Source of the DNA: Phalacrocorax aristotelis
Lineage: Eukaryota > Chordata > Aves > Suliformes > Phalacrocoracidae
Assembly: GCF_949628215.1 (NCBI RefSeq)
Contig: NC_134280.1
Coordinates: 49,068,621-49,132,620 of the forward strand
Reading direction: 5' to 3'
Length of the DNA: 64,000 nt
Numbering within the stretch: position 1 is the first letter of the stretch; every line of letters begins with the position of its first letter. The translations under genes and the position numbers were made by a program. The notes under the pieces are model-generated. The model searched no databases, was not told the DNA's origin, and was given only the letters and a program-made list of their open reading frames with translations. This document shows positions 13,078 to 26,700 of this stretch, piece by piece.

Positions 13078-14035
13078 AAACCTTTCATACTACAAAATTG
13101 CAGCATTGCCTATAAATACACTCAGCACTTGTTGCTGACAAACAAGAAATCCCTCTAGTCGAGACAGCCCACTTAGGTGAACAAATCATCATATGACTGG
13201 AAAAGGCAGAAGAAAAATAGCTGTGCTTTGAACTATCCTTTTCAGCACAGACAGCCAGGATCTGCATTGACTGGGGTTGCTGCTGGCATGACAGGCGGCT
13301 GTGGCCGATGTCCCGCAGAGAAGAAGGTGGCAGGAGAACGGGTTTGGCAGTTGAAGGAACAGAAAAGTAGATTATGTCCACAAAATGTAGATATTCCTAG
13401 GGCAGAGAGGCTTTGGGGGCTTGTCAGGGAAACACAGGTGGCATCACCATGCGGGAGAGGCCCGAGGGAAGGTAGCAAGGGATGCAGCTGAACTACTTTT
13501 TCAAGGAGGCGGCCCGCTATGCACGGCTTCTGGCTCCTCTTGCAGCAGCGACGTGCTAATTCAATTTATTTAGAGAAAGAGGGGAGAAAAATCTCTTTCT
13601 CTTCACCCCAGTTTCAGAATTATTGTGTCTCCTGGGGTGAGGGGCGTTGGGTTAGACCAAGATATTCGGTTTGGAAATGACTCACTTGCAGCGCTGTGGA
13701 GCTGGAAGGTCTATTTTTAATATTTTTCTTTTCTAAATTGAGAATTTAGCCAGGTTTTTAATCCCTGCGCTTGGCTTCAGAGGCAGCGACGGGCAAGGGG
13801 AGCCGGCTCAAGCCGCTCCCTCCCGGGAGCCAGCCGCCCGCCGGTAAAGACCCCCCTCGCACCCCAAAGGGCGCCCTTTCGGGGGCGGCATCCCCCCCCT
13901 TACCGGTACCGCACCCACCACCCCCCCCGCGGAGCCCCCGCCGGGCGGGGGAGGCCGAGCGGGGGGTACCGAGGGGAGGCCGGCGCCTCTCGCACTCACC
14001 CCCGCCGAGCTGCAGCCCTCCTCCTCCGCGCCCCG

Positions 14036-14064
14036 TCGACGGACGGACGGACGGACGGACGGAC
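14036..14064 (+). repeat. (ACGG)n tetranucleotide microsatellite
   Basis: About six tandem ACGG units sit within the CpG island, upstream of the candidate minus-strand splice donor. If transcribed, it would lie in the 5'UTR as a CCGT repeat. Length variation between individuals is likely. Confidence 0.85.
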
Positions 14065-14144
14065 GTGCTCCCTCTTCGCCCCGATCCGGCGAAATTTGCC
14101 ACCAGCCGGCCAGGATTTTACAACTTCCTGGCTGCCGGCCAGCC

Positions 14145-14194
14145 TTTTTTTTTTTTTTTCTTTCGCCTTTTTTTTTTTTTTTTTTTTTTTTTTG
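14145..14194 (+). repeat. Poly-T tract interrupted by CTTTCGCC, in the CpG island
   Basis: Two long T runs are separated by a short GC-containing spacer and followed by GG and more T. This gives an AT-only patch inside an otherwise GC-rich island, and an A-rich stretch on the presumed transcript strand. Its exact length is prone to sequencing error. Confidence 0.8.
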
Positions 14195-14729
14195 GTTTTA
14201 AAAAAAAGTCTGCCTCTTGCTGGCTCCTCCCAGTAAAGACAAAAGGCGGCCGGGCCGGGCGGAGAGGGGCAGCCCCCCAGGCCCTCCCACCCCACCGCGG
14301 GGTGGGGGAAGCCCGACCCGCCCCGGCAAAGTCAGGAAGTTTAAATTCCTCTGACCTTTAGCAAAAGCAAAAGAAGGGAAAGGATGGAGGAGGTGCGGGG
14401 CCCTTCCCGGGGCAGGGCGGCGGGCCCGGGACGCTCCCCTCGCTCCGAGGCCGGGTTCCCCGCGGGGGTCTCGGAGGTGCCGCCGGCTCCTGGCAGGCCT
14501 TGCTGCGGGGGGAAGGCGGAATTTGCCTCCACACCGAGCTCCAGATAAAGAAACGGGTCGTTAAGGCCAATAAAAGGCGCACCACGGGAGAAGGGGATGT
14601 GCCGTGTAAAGATAGGGCTTGTTTTATTTTGTTCTCACGGTTCAAGGCCCCCCGGCAGCTGCAGCCCCTGCAGTTTGCTCTGTGGCACGGTCCGCGGCGG
14701 GTACGAGACAGGAAACTGCTGAAACACAA

Positions 14730-17700
14730 ATCACGTGTAATTCGGGGTCCTTAAGGAGATGAAAATGCCGCAACTAGTTGTAATCGGCGGGAGATCGCGT
14801 GGAACCTGTAACTCAAACAGTGACGGCGACTTTTGGAGAGCTGCTCGTTAAATTATAAAGCGCTGAGATTCTTAAGTGTTTAAAGGAGTTGGACCGAATT
14901 TGTAAAATAGTGTCGGTTTTTTTCTCTAACAGCCTAAGAGGCTTTAGTGCCTGACTTTATGCACGGTGCTGCTGATGCTTGGTAATCCAATGCACTGCTT
15001 GTGAAGAGAATTCAAATCGAAAATGGCATCTGGTCCTAAAATGAGAAGAGCTGATGCTGCTCTAGAACCAGCATGTAAACCCTCAGCCCAGCCGGGATCC
15101 TCTGACACTTTTAAGTTGTCCTGTAGATAGCCATAGCGAGCTTAGATGAGAAGAGTTGCCCTATGTGTTCGTAGGAGAGATATTCTCGTGTCTCTCTTCC
15201 TCCTTTTCTATCTCTAGATGTGTTAAACAAAGGTTCACTGAGGTACTGTGAACCTTACCTGCCGCCCACTGCCACTGCTGGCTATACAAACAGGATTCAC
15301 TATTATTAACATGAAATTGGTACCTGGGACTTGCAGACGGGACTTTACTGCCAGCCATATAAACACATACAAAAGCACGTTTCCTATCCCAGACTGATGT
15401 GGCGTACAATGAGAGTTGATACCTATCCAGCACATACATTTTAGTCCATCTGTTAATCTACTAACAATTAAAATCGCATATTGTCATTCACTCTGCGCCT
15501 GCTTTTCAAGCCAACAGTTGCCAGTTTTTCAGAGGCGGTGTTGCTGGAGTGGAGTTGGAGTGGTGGTTTCAATCTGTGGCTCGTTACATACCCGGGAAGT
15601 GACCACCACTATGGGTGGATTGACTGCAGAAGCAAGGATGTGATTTAGCATAGTTGAACTGTTCTCCATGGGCCGGCAAAGATCATAAGGAATTTGCAGG
15701 TGAAGAAAATGGTGACCTGACAGACCTGGTCAGGTGGCGTGTTCCATCTGAAAGAAATTCTCAGGTTTTCTAAAAAAAACCCAGCACATAGCTGGCGTCT
15801 TTCCCTGAATTTTAACTCACGTGGTTACGAATCAAAACTTGGCAATATACTTCAGACACATGCAGGGTTGTGAACTCCGGGTTTATGAGGGGAAAGATGT
15901 TCACCACACCCGTGTGGTTCTAGCTTCAGGACTACCACCAAGGGACATCACTGCCACAACACAGACTTACCACGACCATCCCGATGTGTGGCTGGACTCC
16001 TGCTTGTGGGAGAAGAGGGAGGAAAGAGCTGAAAAGATCCCCGCCACTACACTGGGAGGAAGGGGGGAGGTGCTCTTTGATTTCCTCATTAGGAAGAAGT
16101 GAGGCTTCTGTGGAGAGGAAGGAGTCCTTGCCAATGGGAGTGAGGGCCCCCAGTTATCTTATGCGGGAGCATAGGTACTGGGAAGACTTTAGTATAAAGC
16201 AAAGGCAGAGGAGAAAGACAATTACAAACATTAGCCCAGCAGAGAGAGATAAAAGACTTAGGTGGGATTCATTTTACCTAAATTCACCTATCTGAAATTA
16301 TGCAAAACACACCTAGCTTTCTTAGGTAAGGTAAATCCTGCCCTAAAGCTTAACTGAGTGGAATAGGGTTGCAGTGAAAGGGATCTGAAAAGAGTTATGT
16401 TTAGATTGACAGATGAGAAAAACAATCTTTAATAGCTCCTTTTTCCCTTTTAGCTTTGGTTAGAGAAAAAAAAAAAAGAGAAGAATATGGTTTCCAAAGA
16501 AAGCTCCTTGCCTTGCACAGACAAGTGATAATTTACAGACATCTGCTCTCAGCACCGAAGCCAATACACGGTGCAAATGGACTGCTCTGTGCTTTGTGTG
16601 AGAGGAAGCAACTCTTCTGTGGCCTTGTCCAAGTCTACAGCATCGTCTCAGAGAACTAAAAAGCAAGCAAATTGACATCAGCAACGTTGCTACAGATATT
16701 TGTATGATGAACGGATATGTGAAAAATAGCTACAGCCTTAATTTTGTTTTTGACACTTTGCCTCAACACCACACATCCTCTCTGCAGCTCGCTCTATAGC
16801 GAGGCAGCCCTGAGCATGCACACGTCCTGCTCTCATGCAGCCCGGTGTTCAATAAAAGCCAAACCACAAGAGTTGTGACTAAGAGATGTGACCTTTTATT
16901 GGTTTGCTTTACAATGCAGTTGATGATGGGATGAACCCACAACACATCGCCTTTGCTTTAGCTGTGTGATCCAAGAGGTTTTCAGCATCATATGCTTCCC
17001 AGAAAGGAGTTCTGGGAAAAGACCCACAGTGTGATCTACGAGGAGGGCAATGAGGAGAGTCATCATTTCTGAAGAGCATTCCTAATGCTGGCACTAATTT
17101 TCAAAGAGTTGAGGGTTGCAGCTGAACCAGGTTAAGAGATCACTGTCCTTCGGTTTATTCCTATCCTACCCACCAAAGATCTCTTTCCTGTTCCCTCTGC
17201 TGGGATAGCATGTATTTGCTCTAGCTGTCTAGTGAGAGAGAGAGAGGGCACACAAGCAAATAAGAAAATATTTTCAACTAGGGTGAATGATTTTGACAGT
17301 AAAGGATTAGGCAGTAGCTATGCTTGAAGTTACCTTGCAGATGCTAGCAAGGAGCGTGGGGCAGAGAGCTGGGGATAAGCTGGGAGCAGCAACCTCCCAT
17401 CCCAGCTCAGGCAGTGAGGGCAAGACGTCTGGCAGTCCTCAATGACATTGTGCAAATTATTTAGCAATGCAATCCGCCTTTCTTTTGGGGCTGTAGTGAG
17501 AAAAATCCACGTCAGTGACGCCATGAAGCTTAAACAACTCCTGCAAAGAGAACAAAAAAAAACCATTAATTTTTTCTTTAGTTTCTTTTAATATTAATAT
17601 TTATGGTTTCAAGCTTAGGGACAGGAAGGGCGGGAAACACCTCCAAGCTGTGGGGTTGAGGATACTTTTATTCTGTTAATTTTACAAGACAAAGCTCTGG

Positions 17701-20700
17701 CACAAATGATGTTCAGGACACAAAACGTAAGTCCCTAAAAAACGGGAAAATACAGCTATACTACATCTGGCAGAAAATAACTCATATCACAGCTATTCAT
17801 TGGGAAGAAGGATTCTCAGAAGCTGTAACGCTGAAAGAGACCTAAAATAGCAGGAGAGCAGACAGTAAATTGGACATGCCTGTAATTTGAGATGACGGGA
17901 GGAGGAAAAAAAAAAACAGAAAAAAACAATGGGATAGTAGCATTCATAAACAGAAACTGTAACAAAGGCCTCTGTTAGTGGTATTGTAGTGTAAACCCCC
18001 TGGAATACTGCATTCAGTCCTGAACATCTTCCAACCAAAAAGACGCCAGCAAACATAAAGGAAGTAATTTTTTTAAAAAGTAGAAGTGATGAGGATTGAT
18101 TTAAAGATGCTGTCATATGAGTCGAAAGAGCTAAATACAGCTGTGCACAGGGTGTAGGACACAAAGCTACAAAAAGTAGGTACCATGGGAGAACAACGAT
18201 TTAGGTTTGCAGAAGTGAGAGCATTTTTATTGTGAGGAAGGAGAAACTAGGGTGAAATAAGGCAAAAAGGTTAGGATGAGTGGTGTTACAATGGCTTGGC
18301 TGTCAGATCCACTGTCTGGTGGAGCAGTTGCTCTGGTAGACTTCTTGTGGTATTTTAAATAAGCACAACACCAGTGTTCATCCCTTGGCCTACCAAGCAC
18401 AGTGGGCTAGCTGATCTTTTACAGAGGAATTTTCCGTCTCTAATTTCTGTGTTTCTAAAGCTTCCTCCTCTGTAGAGAGCACTGTTTGTCATGTCAGTGG
18501 CAAACCTCTGAGGAGAAGACAAACTAGCCCACAGGGAGGGATGATCTAAATGAAGAAAAGAATTAAGGCATGTTTGTGTGTTATACTTTACAGTCACACC
18601 ACAGATCGTAGCCAGGCAAAGGCAGTGGCAACCAGTCTTCTTTATATTGACCTCTGCTAGAAACCATAATACACATTTCCAAAAGACACAAGCAATCAGA
18701 AAAGACCTCTGTTTCCAACCTCCTGCTTTAATATTTCTCATCCCACTCCTGACTTCATTTGTCTTTCCAGCATCTCGATCCACTCCATTTCCCTCTCACC
18801 TTTCATTCACAAGGTCAGTAAACTGAATGTTTAAATTCATTTCTTGGAATCCTAGACATCCAACCTAGTTTCTATACCTTAGGCATCAGAATGGTATGTC
18901 ACATTTTCTAAGTACCACATTTCAGTCAATTCTTAGAGCAGTTATCATCTTCTCTGACCTGTCAGTCATTTCTGAAACACAATACTGTCCTTTGGCCTTT
19001 TGTTTTCCCTGATGGACCTCTTGTGGTTTCTTCTACCTCCTTAATTTCTTCATCATTGTATCCTCCTTCAGCTTCCAAATGGAGGGCTTTTTCTTTTGGT
19101 CACTTTTCTTCTCCATCATCTTGTCTCCAGGTAATTTTACATACACAAAAACGGTTTCACTACCAGTGCATGGTTGTACTCCCTACTCCAGTCCTGTCTC
19201 TTCCTTTTCCAGCCTATACACATTTATTTGGGCGTTGTTTTTAACTGAGACCTTTCTTTCTCTAGGTTCTCATATTCCGGCAATGTCTACATTTTGCAGA
19301 TAACTTTCTGTGTGTCTTCTTCCAAATAATGTCTATATTTATTCAGCGAGCAATATATCTCAGCCTGACTTTAGTCACTTCATATGAAAATTACTGTGAT
19401 ATCTTTTCCTCCAGCTTTCAAAAATATAATCTTCACTCATATCTATGCAGAACAGTGCTACAAATGTCATTGACCTCGCTTCTCACATTTAAAGCAATAC
19501 CTTTTAGCTTCTATCCCTTTCTTGGCCCATCCTTCTCTATGTATCACTACAGCTCTCAGCTTGTCGTTCTGTTACTGCAGTTTCTCACATCACCGTTTCA
19601 CTGAAATTAGCTGTGATTACCACTGAAAAAGGCCATCCTGCACTCACACTGGCTTTGGCCATTAGCTCTGCCCAGCACTGTCCCTCCCTCATACCACCAA
19701 GTATCTATTTGACTGCACATTGGATCAGGAAGATGAACTGGGTTACAAAAATGACACTGCCCTCGCTCCCCACAGAGAGCTTGACCTGACTCTGTTCTGT
19801 TGGTGGCATTGGAAAAAGGCAATTGGACCCTTTGCTGTGTGAGTCACACAGTGATACCAGCCTAAGAGCCCAGGAGAACCTCAGTGTGTGCACTTAGGGT
19901 GAGGAAAGCCCTGAAATCACCACTGCAGTCTTTTCTGCCATGTGCGCTGCCTTGCTGTGAGCCTGTTCCATCACTTTCAGATTTAGGATCTGCAGGCTGT
20001 GCTAGTAAAGAGGTCACTGCAGTAGGTAATTTTGGCAAGGTGATCAACAGCTCAGTTACCAGCCATGGAGAGGTCTGATATTTCATGTATCAGCTGTCTG
20101 CTGGCAAAAGCTTTGGGTAATATTGTCTTTCAAAGCTGCACATCCAAAAGAGTATGCACGTGGTATAAGACATCTTTCTTACGGCAAAACAAGTGAATCA
20201 CTAGGTGTTAGATGACTGTTACTGGTGAATGGATGCCAAATCATGCTGTTCTAATCACAGGAGGTTTCTAAGGTGCCTTCCTTTATTCATCCCTGACTTG
20301 CTGTGGTTCATCTGTTGGTTTTCAGTCTGTCTTTTTTTCACTTCCTACACCTCACTTGCTGACCATGCTATGCTCTGCGGGACAGAAGCACTTCTATGTG
20401 GTGAAAGCCACTACTGGGGGTAGAGCTCTTTAGTGAGAGAAAACAGGTTTTTCTCCTTAAAACACCTAAATGCATTCAGCATTGTCACTTTGATGTAGCT
20501 CTCTGAGCCAGATGAAGTCAACAACTCTGTGTGGACGCAGCAGGACACGTTCACCTCCTGAGCTGACTGGCACAAGAAACAGTTTAGTCAGGGGCCAAGA
20601 AGAAATCATGTGTCACACCAGAAGAGATCACAATGCCTCTGCCTATATTTATATTCAGAAAGAATGCGGGAGAGACTTGAACCCTCCCAGCCGTCCCACA

Positions 20701-23700
20701 TTTGGTGGGATGATGAGCAGACATGCCTCCTCCCCTTGGAGCAGGTTTCTCATTTGTTGTTGTATGGCATATGCCACTGATTTGGCTCAGTCGATGACAA
20801 CATAGCCTCACCTCCCAGAGGTGACCCTGCCTTCCTTGTTAAAGGGAGGAACAACAGAATGCAGCCAGGTGCCATAGTCTGAAGTTACGGGTTTACACCT
20901 CAGTGCTTATTTACTCATCTGCTCTTGACTCCTGCTATAATTGGCAGGTCATTTCTTCCAGATGTAGCAGTGCTGAGGTTGAGCCAAACTGGAAGATACC
21001 TTTAGGTGTTAGGATAGGGTTAAACTAGAGAGGCTGAGAAGGCTTGGTGGACAAATAGGGGCATTTGAATATTCAGAGTAAGAGTAAGATGCAGATACCC
21101 ACAATATGCACAGCTTCTGGTAGTTATGTGGATGGTAAAGTGAAGGACAGCTTCATGGAGTATTCCTTCATGTTATCTGATCCTAAATTTTCTATTGTTA
21201 TCAGATAGAGCCTTTGTACCACAAAGGCACCATAAAGTGGAAGGATGTAAGATGCTAAAAGTGATGCTTAAATGAAGGTGCAGACCGTGTATCAATCGTC
21301 TGCAAAGGGTGAGCCTTTGCAAGCCAGTAGGGCCCGTGCACTTGGGGGATTCAGCTTGTGATTGCCAGAATAAATATATTTAACTGGAGAATCCCGTATG
21401 GATGTGTTCATATTGCTTACGAGCAATACTGTATGGTGGCCAAATGCTGTGTGTACAGACATACTCTCCTCCAGAGTCCTAACATGGGTGTTTGCACACC
21501 AGCTGTGGAATCTGTGTCTAGGGCTCTATGTTTGCATGGAAGAGTCATATCCTGACTGTGCCAATATGAAGCTGGACAAATCGGTTTGACACATCTCCAG
21601 TTCTCAGATTTTTTCTCAGTCTCCCAGCTTTTTGATTTATTTTCAAAAACTCTCCACAGAGACTGTTCTTTGTGTGGAACTTACCCTTCTGCTAGGCAAG
21701 AGTGGAATTCCAGCCATTCATAAAGGAAATCCGAGATTCTGTGTGTGTGTGTGTAGTGCCAACTCACTAGAACAGACACAGGGCCAACACTTCGGCTTTC
21801 CAACCAAAAAAATTCAACAAATAAACCAGCCTACCTCTTTTCCTTCCCTCCCTCCCCCACCATTTTCACACCTTGCTGAAACATGTGAACTCAAACCAGC
21901 AAAAACATTCCAAGTAAACAGTAATTTACTCTGGATTATTACTCACTGGATCCACACACACTATGCCCTGGGCCGGCATCCTCTCTCACATCCTAGGTCA
22001 TGGCTAAGGAACGGCACAGTCCTGAACTGTGGGAAAAAATAGCTTTAATGAGACCTCAGTAAAGCAATGCCTGGGCTAGCACTGCATTACAACATGGACT
22101 GGGAGATTAACCAAATGAGGCACATATGCAAAGAGCAAGAGACTCCTCTGGTGCTCACCTGCAGCTAGGGAACGCACCTTATGAAGGGACTCTGTATTAG
22201 GCTGCACCTAGTGCATGGGGTTGCTCAGTGAGGGAGAGGTGATGCTCAGTCTTATGCAGGGGATTTTGGAAGTGAGAAGCAAAAGCAAGTGCAGCTACAT
22301 GTTCTCTGACAGATCCATTTTCACCACTAATGATCAACCTGTTTAAAAATTAGTAGTTCTACCACTGAAAGACATTTGCTTAGTCTAATTGTACAACTGT
22401 TACAGCAACTGGAAGTAGGGAAACTGTCTGACTGCAGAGGTAGCTTAGGCAGGTTAGCAGGGATCCCAGCCAGCTTGCTTTTGGTTAGGCTGTGTAACAT
22501 ATTAATGGCCAGAATGGGTGCTTTAGCTCAGTTTTCTGCCTCCAACAGTAGCCAAAAGTAGATGCCTTGGACGGACCATTGGAACAGGAAAAGCATATGG
22601 AAAGATGACTTCTCTCAGTCATCTCCACCACTATTTTCACCTGTATTAGCTAAGTTAAAGCTAGCAAGAGGTGCTCCCTGCACTTCAACCACTTCTTCTC
22701 TACAACTGCAGACGTGTTTGAATTTATTTTCATTTCTATGTCTTCCAACATCTAATAAGGGCAGATGTCCTGCTGGGGAAAACTCCATGGCACAAGGATG
22801 GCACACGTTCCTGGGAGGAGGGAAAGAGAAATAACTGGGTTAACATGAGTGAAACTATGTTGCTGCCAAATATGTAGCCACAGCCTGAACTTCAAAGTCA
22901 ATGAAGCCATAATCTGATTCCGTATTGTCCCCTTCTCTATTCACAGTGGTCATAACATTAACCAAAAAAAAGTCTTTCTATGTTATAAACATGTGAATTT
23001 AAGCAATGAAATCTTTTGTCACCTCCATTACCCTTGAAAAAGACATTTTGCTGACACAAACATATTTTTTTTCTTTGGATGAAAGTTGCAGTATGCAGCA
23101 GTGCTCAGGGGAATGACAGTCTGTGTGCACAGGATACAGAGTACCTGCACCTACCTTCTTGCATGAGCCTGGCAGCAGGGAAAAGAGGGTAGAAAGATTC
23201 AAGATTAGCAGCTGACCCAGGAAGATGTGGATTCTTGTAGCTGCAATGCATTATCACCACTATGATGAGCTTCCAGTGTTTACTGTACATGTACAGATTG
23301 GTATGCAAGGAGATGGGCTGTCTGAATAAATAAACAGAAAAGGCCAGGGGCCAAGTCTGACTGAACAATAGACTGGGGAGAATGCAAGCCTCCTCTTTAG
23401 CTGGACTTCCCTCCAGGAAACCCAACTTGTAATAAAATCCTCCTGTATCCTGTGCTCTAGTCTGGGGGTGTTGACTCAGTTCCAGCTAATCATGTAGATT
23501 GTATTTGCAGAAGGAGGTGAGCGCAGGTTGCTGGATGCAACCAAGAAAGTATTCTGAAAGAAACCTCTCCGCTCTAGATGGGAGGAGAGTTGGCCTCAGC
23601 ATTTTGAGAGAGGCTCATCTATTCAAGTCTCTCCAAACGTGACTGCTTCTTTAGTCAAGTTGCAGGCCACGCATCAGAGCTGAAAAACTCAAGCCTCCTC

Positions 23701-26700
23701 TGCTGCCTCCTTATCTTGAGAAATGGGAATAGTTGTTCAAACACAGCAATTCTCATGACTCCTGCAGACGAGATTTTTAGACTCCGACACTCCCACTTCA
23801 AGATGCCTAGGCTTTGAACTGCACAGTATTTGAGGCTTACCTATATAGACTAGTGAGTCTTCTGAACATGAAGCCTCTCTTCAACATATGAAAAACCAAG
23901 GCATTCATTTTTCAAACTGTGGCTTTAAGCTGACCAAGAAAAAGAGAGAGTTGGGACAGGAATTTTCTAACTTAGAATCAATATACAAACCCAAACCTGG
24001 GCTGTAAGAAAAGTGGTTCTCAACCTTTTGTAATTAACAAGCCAAATAGTCTTCTGGGGAAAAGGAAAAAAGAAAAACTGGGGAGTCTCTGGAACATTTT
24101 ATATTCTACTAGAGTTCGTCAATTAGAGCTTAATAAATATAGCACCTGACATCTAGTTGATACAATGCTGTGATTTCAGAAAAAATCAAATTACATGTTA
24201 TAATCACAGCCATTTTAACTGGAGAGTTTAACTGGAGTACTGATACTGCTTACTGGCTTCCAACAGTCAGAAGTCAGCAAGTGTTCTGTTGCCTGTACTC
24301 TTAAATTTTATAGATCAATGGTGGTTCATAGTTCACATATTGCTTAAATTGATTGACACTGTTTTGGAGCTTGTGACAGTGGTCTTGAAAAACAAGGAAG
24401 TTAGGATTTCTGTGTGCTTTAGTGTTCTGAATGTCACTTCAGAAAGAGCTTTTTTTAATATGCTGCATATTCATATCTGAAACTGGTTAGGTCATTATAC
24501 TTGCCTTTTCAAAACCAAGGTAAAGCCCTTTTTTTTTTTTTTGGCAAAGAAATTAGGTATTTTCACCTCTTTTAGCAGGATTTGGAAGTAGACTATTCCT
24601 ATTTTTACATTTCCTGTTCCAGGAAGGAAAGAGGTTTTTTAATTATTTTTTTAACTACAGACTTTTCTTTCCTAGTTGAATCAAATCTGAATCAGTGGCA
24701 ATACTGAGAGAGTTGTTTCCTGTTTGCTTCTGCTTAAGAAAAAAAGCTCTAGTATGAACTGTTGGAAATACAGCATATTTTTCTGTAACTAACTAACATC
24801 CCACTTTCTCCAAACACTGTTTAAGATTTACTTATCAATGTAAGTCCTTACATTAAACAGTATCTCAGATGCCTTTCCTTTTAGAAATGCAGTCAGGAAA
24901 ATATCAAGGATGCTCTGAGTACTCTCTTTACTCTACTATAGAAACAATTTTTCCCTAGAACTTCTGCCCCTGCCTCAGTTTACTGAGTTAGAGCATTTCC
25001 AGACTATATTTCTCAATGAAATATAGCTGAGAGGATGCTGAGTGCTTAAAAATCACATTGGATCTTATCATAAAAGCAGAGGCAAATGTTAGTCCAAATC
25101 CAATTAAGGTTGCAATATGCTGCTTTTTTTTACCTAGAGCATGGGTTTCTTTATGCAATTCCCCCCATTTTTCCCCTCTTCCTGTAGTTATATTGTAATT
25201 CTGTGTGCTGACTCAGCTGACACATTACACTCTAGAAGTGGCTGCATTTTCAGCAACAACTGAAGTATTTGCCGGTTATATAAATTGTGAAATATTTTAG
25301 AAGCTATAGAATAAAATAACATAGTTTCCTCACCATTATCAGTACATTTACAGCAATGACATGTCACTTGCGGTGATACTGTGTAAGCACTAATTCACTA
25401 ATGATCATAGTCTATGGAGGAGCAGAAGTTTCACTCGGCCCATTTAATATATGGGGAAGGGGAAAGAAAACCTTAGAAGCCTGATTTTCTGTAGGTCTTC
25501 TCAACTCCTCTTAAAAATCAGGTAGGGTTACATCTGCATGGTAATGTCAAGTAGGCCAAGCATCTGTAGAGGAGATGTTCTACACACACAGCTGATGCTG
25601 AGAATCTGACATGCACACTATGCATGTTCCAGTTATTTTCAATTCAAACCACCTTCAGTTGGGTCCCCTAGACTGAATGCCTGTTGAGGTCTGAGCACGT
25701 TAGGTGCACTTCTGGAGAACACTTTCCAGTTTAATTTCATTCAACAGAATCTAGTCCCTGTACTCCAAAATCAGCCCCCGATGCTAAATTAAACACAGGC
25801 TATAGAGATGACTGGGAGATTTGCATCAAAAATACACTTATCTGAACTAAAACACTAGCGGAGACACATTGTAAGTATTGCTGGCCGGACTGCTGTAGTG
25901 GTTATATTCTGTCCCACATTCACCTTACTTCACCGCATATTACAATCACAATGCAGAGAAAAGGCATAACAAACTGACACATGGTTCAGCTGTTTCCAGA
26001 TTGGTATAGGAGGTCCTACTTTTAGATACATCTCCTGAGGTATAAACTAACTATACTTGTCCAAACAATAACTTTGTATCTGAAGATATGAGAATTCATT
26101 CTGCTTCATTTCCAGACATGCTGATTCCCAATAATTGGTGACACAAGGCCCCCTTACTACCAAAAACCTGTGTTTGTGTTGATTCAAGCATTTTTTTTAC
26201 TACTGAAAGCAATTTTTCTTGGAAGGAGTGCTTCATCTCCATGGTATTTGTGTCACTGCATAATGAAGCTGCATAACGTTACATCACTGTATATTGGCAA
26301 GACATCACAACATGAGGACTCAGGCAGCAACACTCCCATGTAGCATTGGCATGAAGAGTTACAGGTGAAAGCGGAGAATCCTTTAAGGCATGGTTTACGC
26401 CACTGTATTTTCATTGCCTTTTGTAATCACAGGGTTGTACAGTATGTGGATACACTGAAACGATAAAGTCAGCCACCAATGTCCAGCCTTTGTTCCACAC
26501 ATAAATTCTCTTCCTGAGCTGACACAAATCCTCAGCAAACATATGGTTGCCAGAGGAACACTCTAACAATAAAACCATGTCTGCAATTGTCTTCCTTGAG
26601 CTCCTGTTCCCCAGGTTGTGGCTCTTCCTCAGATACAATCTGTCACAGTGAAAATGCACAGCCTGGGGGAAAGCACCCAAGTACTCCAGTGACAGGGCAA

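Larger units (their letters stand above)
1748..13993 (-). other. Probable PRR5L 5' intron (no coding exon seen)
   Basis: About 12.2 kb separates the PRR5L start-codon exon from the CpG island that probably holds its first exon. No second conserved coding exon was recognised on either strand. It contains a MIR-like SINE remnant, two G-run tracts, poly-A runs at 3395-3411 and about 9243-9262, and an imperfect tandem duplication at 13021-13077. Intron status is inferred: it depends on the island at 14 kb being the PRR5L promoter. Confidence 0.45.
13750..14720 (-). promoter_or_regulatory. PRR5L: CpG island, candidate PRR5L promoter and first exon
   Basis: The base composition changes abruptly to GC-rich with dense CpG, against AT-rich flanks. 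Long open frames here on both strands reflect the lack of stop codons in GC-rich DNA, not genes. On the minus strand a good 5' splice site, CGGCGGG|GTGAGT, lies at 13999-13994. A non-coding first exon ending at 14000 could therefore splice to the PRR5L start exon 12.2 kb away. ETS-type ACTTCCTG (14123 region) and CAGGAAGT (14333 region) sequences are present; no TATA box was seen. Assignment to PRR5L is by position and orientation. A different or bidirectional transcript is possible. Confidence 0.6.

Noticed and set aside
13771..14361. Open frames of 100-196 codons on both strands in the CpG island
   Set aside because: GC-rich DNA is poor in stop codons. The translations are Pro/Gly/Arg and homopolymer runs, including a poly-T tract, with no conserved domain.
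26411..26680. 89-codon minus-strand frame with natural-looking composition
   Set aside because: No match to any family could be recalled and no adjoining splice sites form a gene model; a protein search would decide.
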